From Flavobacteriia bacterium (GTDB lineage: Bacteria; Bacteroidota; Bacteroidia; Flavobacteriales_D; Crocinitomicaceae), in contig CANFHU010000004.1 of assembly GCA_947446925.1 (NCBI GenBank), forward strand, positions 62,001-126,000: a stretch of 64,000 bases of DNA. Reading direction: 5' to 3'. Below, piece by piece: positions 63,224-64,000 of the stretch. A program made the translations under genes and the position numbers. Position 1 is the first letter of the stretch, and each line of letters starts with the position of its first letter. The notes under the pieces are model-generated. The model worked only from the letters and a program-made list of their open reading frames with translations. It did not search any database and had not been told where the DNA came from.

Positions 63224-63250
63224 CTTATTCGGTTGAATAAGACGAATAAG
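63224..63250. promoter_or_regulatory. 18-nt palindrome, copy 3 of 3, plus half-site
   Basis: CTTATTCGGTTGAATAAG (63224-63241), then CGAATAAG (half-site at 63244-63250). It is 90 nt before the 62433-63134 gene. The gap 63135-63439 holds this and otherwise AT-rich sequence in which I see no gene. Confidence 0.68.
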
Positions 63251-63439
63251 ATTTCATTTAACTTTCTCTCGAAAAGTTATAATGTTTTGTTTCATATAGA
63301 AACTAAGTTGTATTTTTTTCTTTCATTGTATCATAGTTTTTAAATTAAACATTTTCAGTATAGATTATTTCTAATTGAAATATTGTTTGCTGTTTGTATG
63401 ATACAAATGTATATTGGGTCAAATTGGGGGTTGACCCTT

Positions 63440-64000
63440 TTATTTACTTTTTAGCATAACCGATTGACTTACAAGGTATTCATTCAGAGTGTTTATATCT
63501 TTGTCACTAATTTCCTTGTATGTTCTATTATGTAACTGTTTAGCATTGTCTGGATTAATCCCCATAATTAGAGCTAAAATCTTGTATTTTGACATTTGTT
63601 TATCAGTATCCAATTTAGAAATGATATCTTCAAATCCAAGTCGTTTAAATAATTCGAATCGCTGTTGAACATTTAACTTAGGTAGTCCACTTAACTGCAA
63701 ATCTTCTTCTTTGAATTCTTCTAGTTGAATCAATTTGATTTTTAAATTGTCACCAACAGCATATGTCTCATCTAAATGACCTAATTTCTTAAGTTCATTT
63801 CGAAGAAATTGTATTTTCTTCATTTTTTCTAATTGAAACAATTGTGATGTTTCTCTTGATAAAAATTTTCGATAATTAACTAATGCTAAATAATCATTAC
63901 TTTGTTCATTTAAATGGGAAAGATTAGTATCTAAATCATTATCAGATAAAAAATATTCTATTTCGTTTTTGATAAAATCCAATTCATTTGAAAATGAATT
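63440..64000 (-). CDS. Unknown protein of the element (5' truncated by window edge)
   Basis: At least 187 residues; the frame is open to the right edge, and no ATG or other preferred start is seen before it. It is helix-rich, with KMKKIQFLRNELKKLGHLDE and, near the end, KYKILALIMGINPDNAKQLH followed by YKEISDKDINTLNEYL. The last segment resembles a helix-turn-helix-like C-terminal part common in Bacteroidota mobile-element proteins, but this is a weak resemblance. Function unknown. Confidence 0.6.
   Translation of the reverse strand, partial: NSFSNELDFIKNEIEYFLSDNDLDTNLSHLNEQSNDYLALVNYRKFLSRETSQLFQLEKMKKIQFLRNELKKLGHLDETYAVGDNLKIKLIQLEEFKEEDLQLSGLPKLNVQQRFELFKRLGFEDIISKLDTDKQMSKYKILALIMGINPDNAKQLHNRTYKEISDKDINTLNEYLVSQSVMLKSK

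Larger units (their letters stand above)
53698..64000. mobile_element. Integrative element in tRNA-Asn (partial; right end not seen)
   Basis: The left border is the tRNA-Asn 3' fragment. Everything inward is on the minus strand: RloB-like and RloA-like genes, a coiled-coil gene, a helicase/polymerase-like gene, a tyrosine integrase and several unknown genes with shared leader sequences. The chromosomal side keeps the tRNA terminator. No transfer (relaxase, T4SS) genes are visible within the window. The element has no phage structural genes in the part seen. The right end and intact tRNA are expected beyond 64000. Confidence 0.72.

Overview
The window is AT-rich chromosomal DNA of a member of the Bacteroidota, most likely a Flavobacteriales bacterium (the Crocinitomicaceae/Fluviicola area is a guess). 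The evidence is two very large secreted proteins with type IX secretion C-terminal sorting domains (types B and A), DUF5723, DUF6089 and DUF6438 families, LytS/LytTR two-component pairs, and -7 boxes of the TAnnTTTG type. No rRNA gene, complete tRNA gene or CRISPR array was found.

Core part, 1-40.7 kb. A truncated giant T9SS adhesin is followed by yebC, rsmI, a Wzx-like flippase and ctaA. Then come envelope genes (DUF6089 barrel, a 551-residue lipoprotein, a DUF5723 protein), asnS, a second giant T9SS protein, rpoN and DUF3800. A long minus-strand block reads pepA-type aminopeptidase, pdxA, DUF177, rpmF, plsX, fabH, accB, accC: vitamin B6 synthesis plus initiation of fatty acid synthesis. The 29-37 kb stretch is a patchwork: a ParE-type toxin-antitoxin pair, SRPBCC genes, a DUF4287 gene with an internal stop, a frameshifted SRPBCC gene, a LiaF-like/LytS/LytTR operon, a DUF4160-DUF2442 pair lying beside the broken tail of a duplicated barrel gene, a heparin-lyase-like operon, and two structured intergenic repeat elements. 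A DEAD-box helicase, a CaCA exchanger, an MgtC protein and HU follow.

Accessory part I, 40.7-48.3 kb. Ten closely spaced minus-strand genes encode lipoproteins, three small zinc-ribbon membrane proteins, a protein with five zinc ribbons and a TonB C-terminal domain, and a DnaJ-type zinc-finger membrane protein. An XRE regulator is divergent from them, and a perfect 20-nt palindrome sits in the gap. I recognise no known system here. An Rpn-type nuclease and a propeller histidine kinase/LytTR pair follow.

Accessory part II, 53.7 kb to the right edge. A 42-nt 3' fragment of a tRNA-Asn gene, with its terminator still attached, marks one end of an integrative element whose other end lies outside the window. 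Going inward it carries an RloA/RloB (AbiL/PARIS-like) putative defence pair, a small coiled-coil gene, a 900-residue protein joining an SF2-type helicase with an aberrant P-loop to a polymerase-like C-terminus, a tyrosine integrase with an N-terminal zinc finger, and several unknown genes. Three of these have a related leader with an 18-nt palindrome about 85-90 nt before the start codon. The element could be a self-replicating integrative element of undescribed type; that is inference from architecture.
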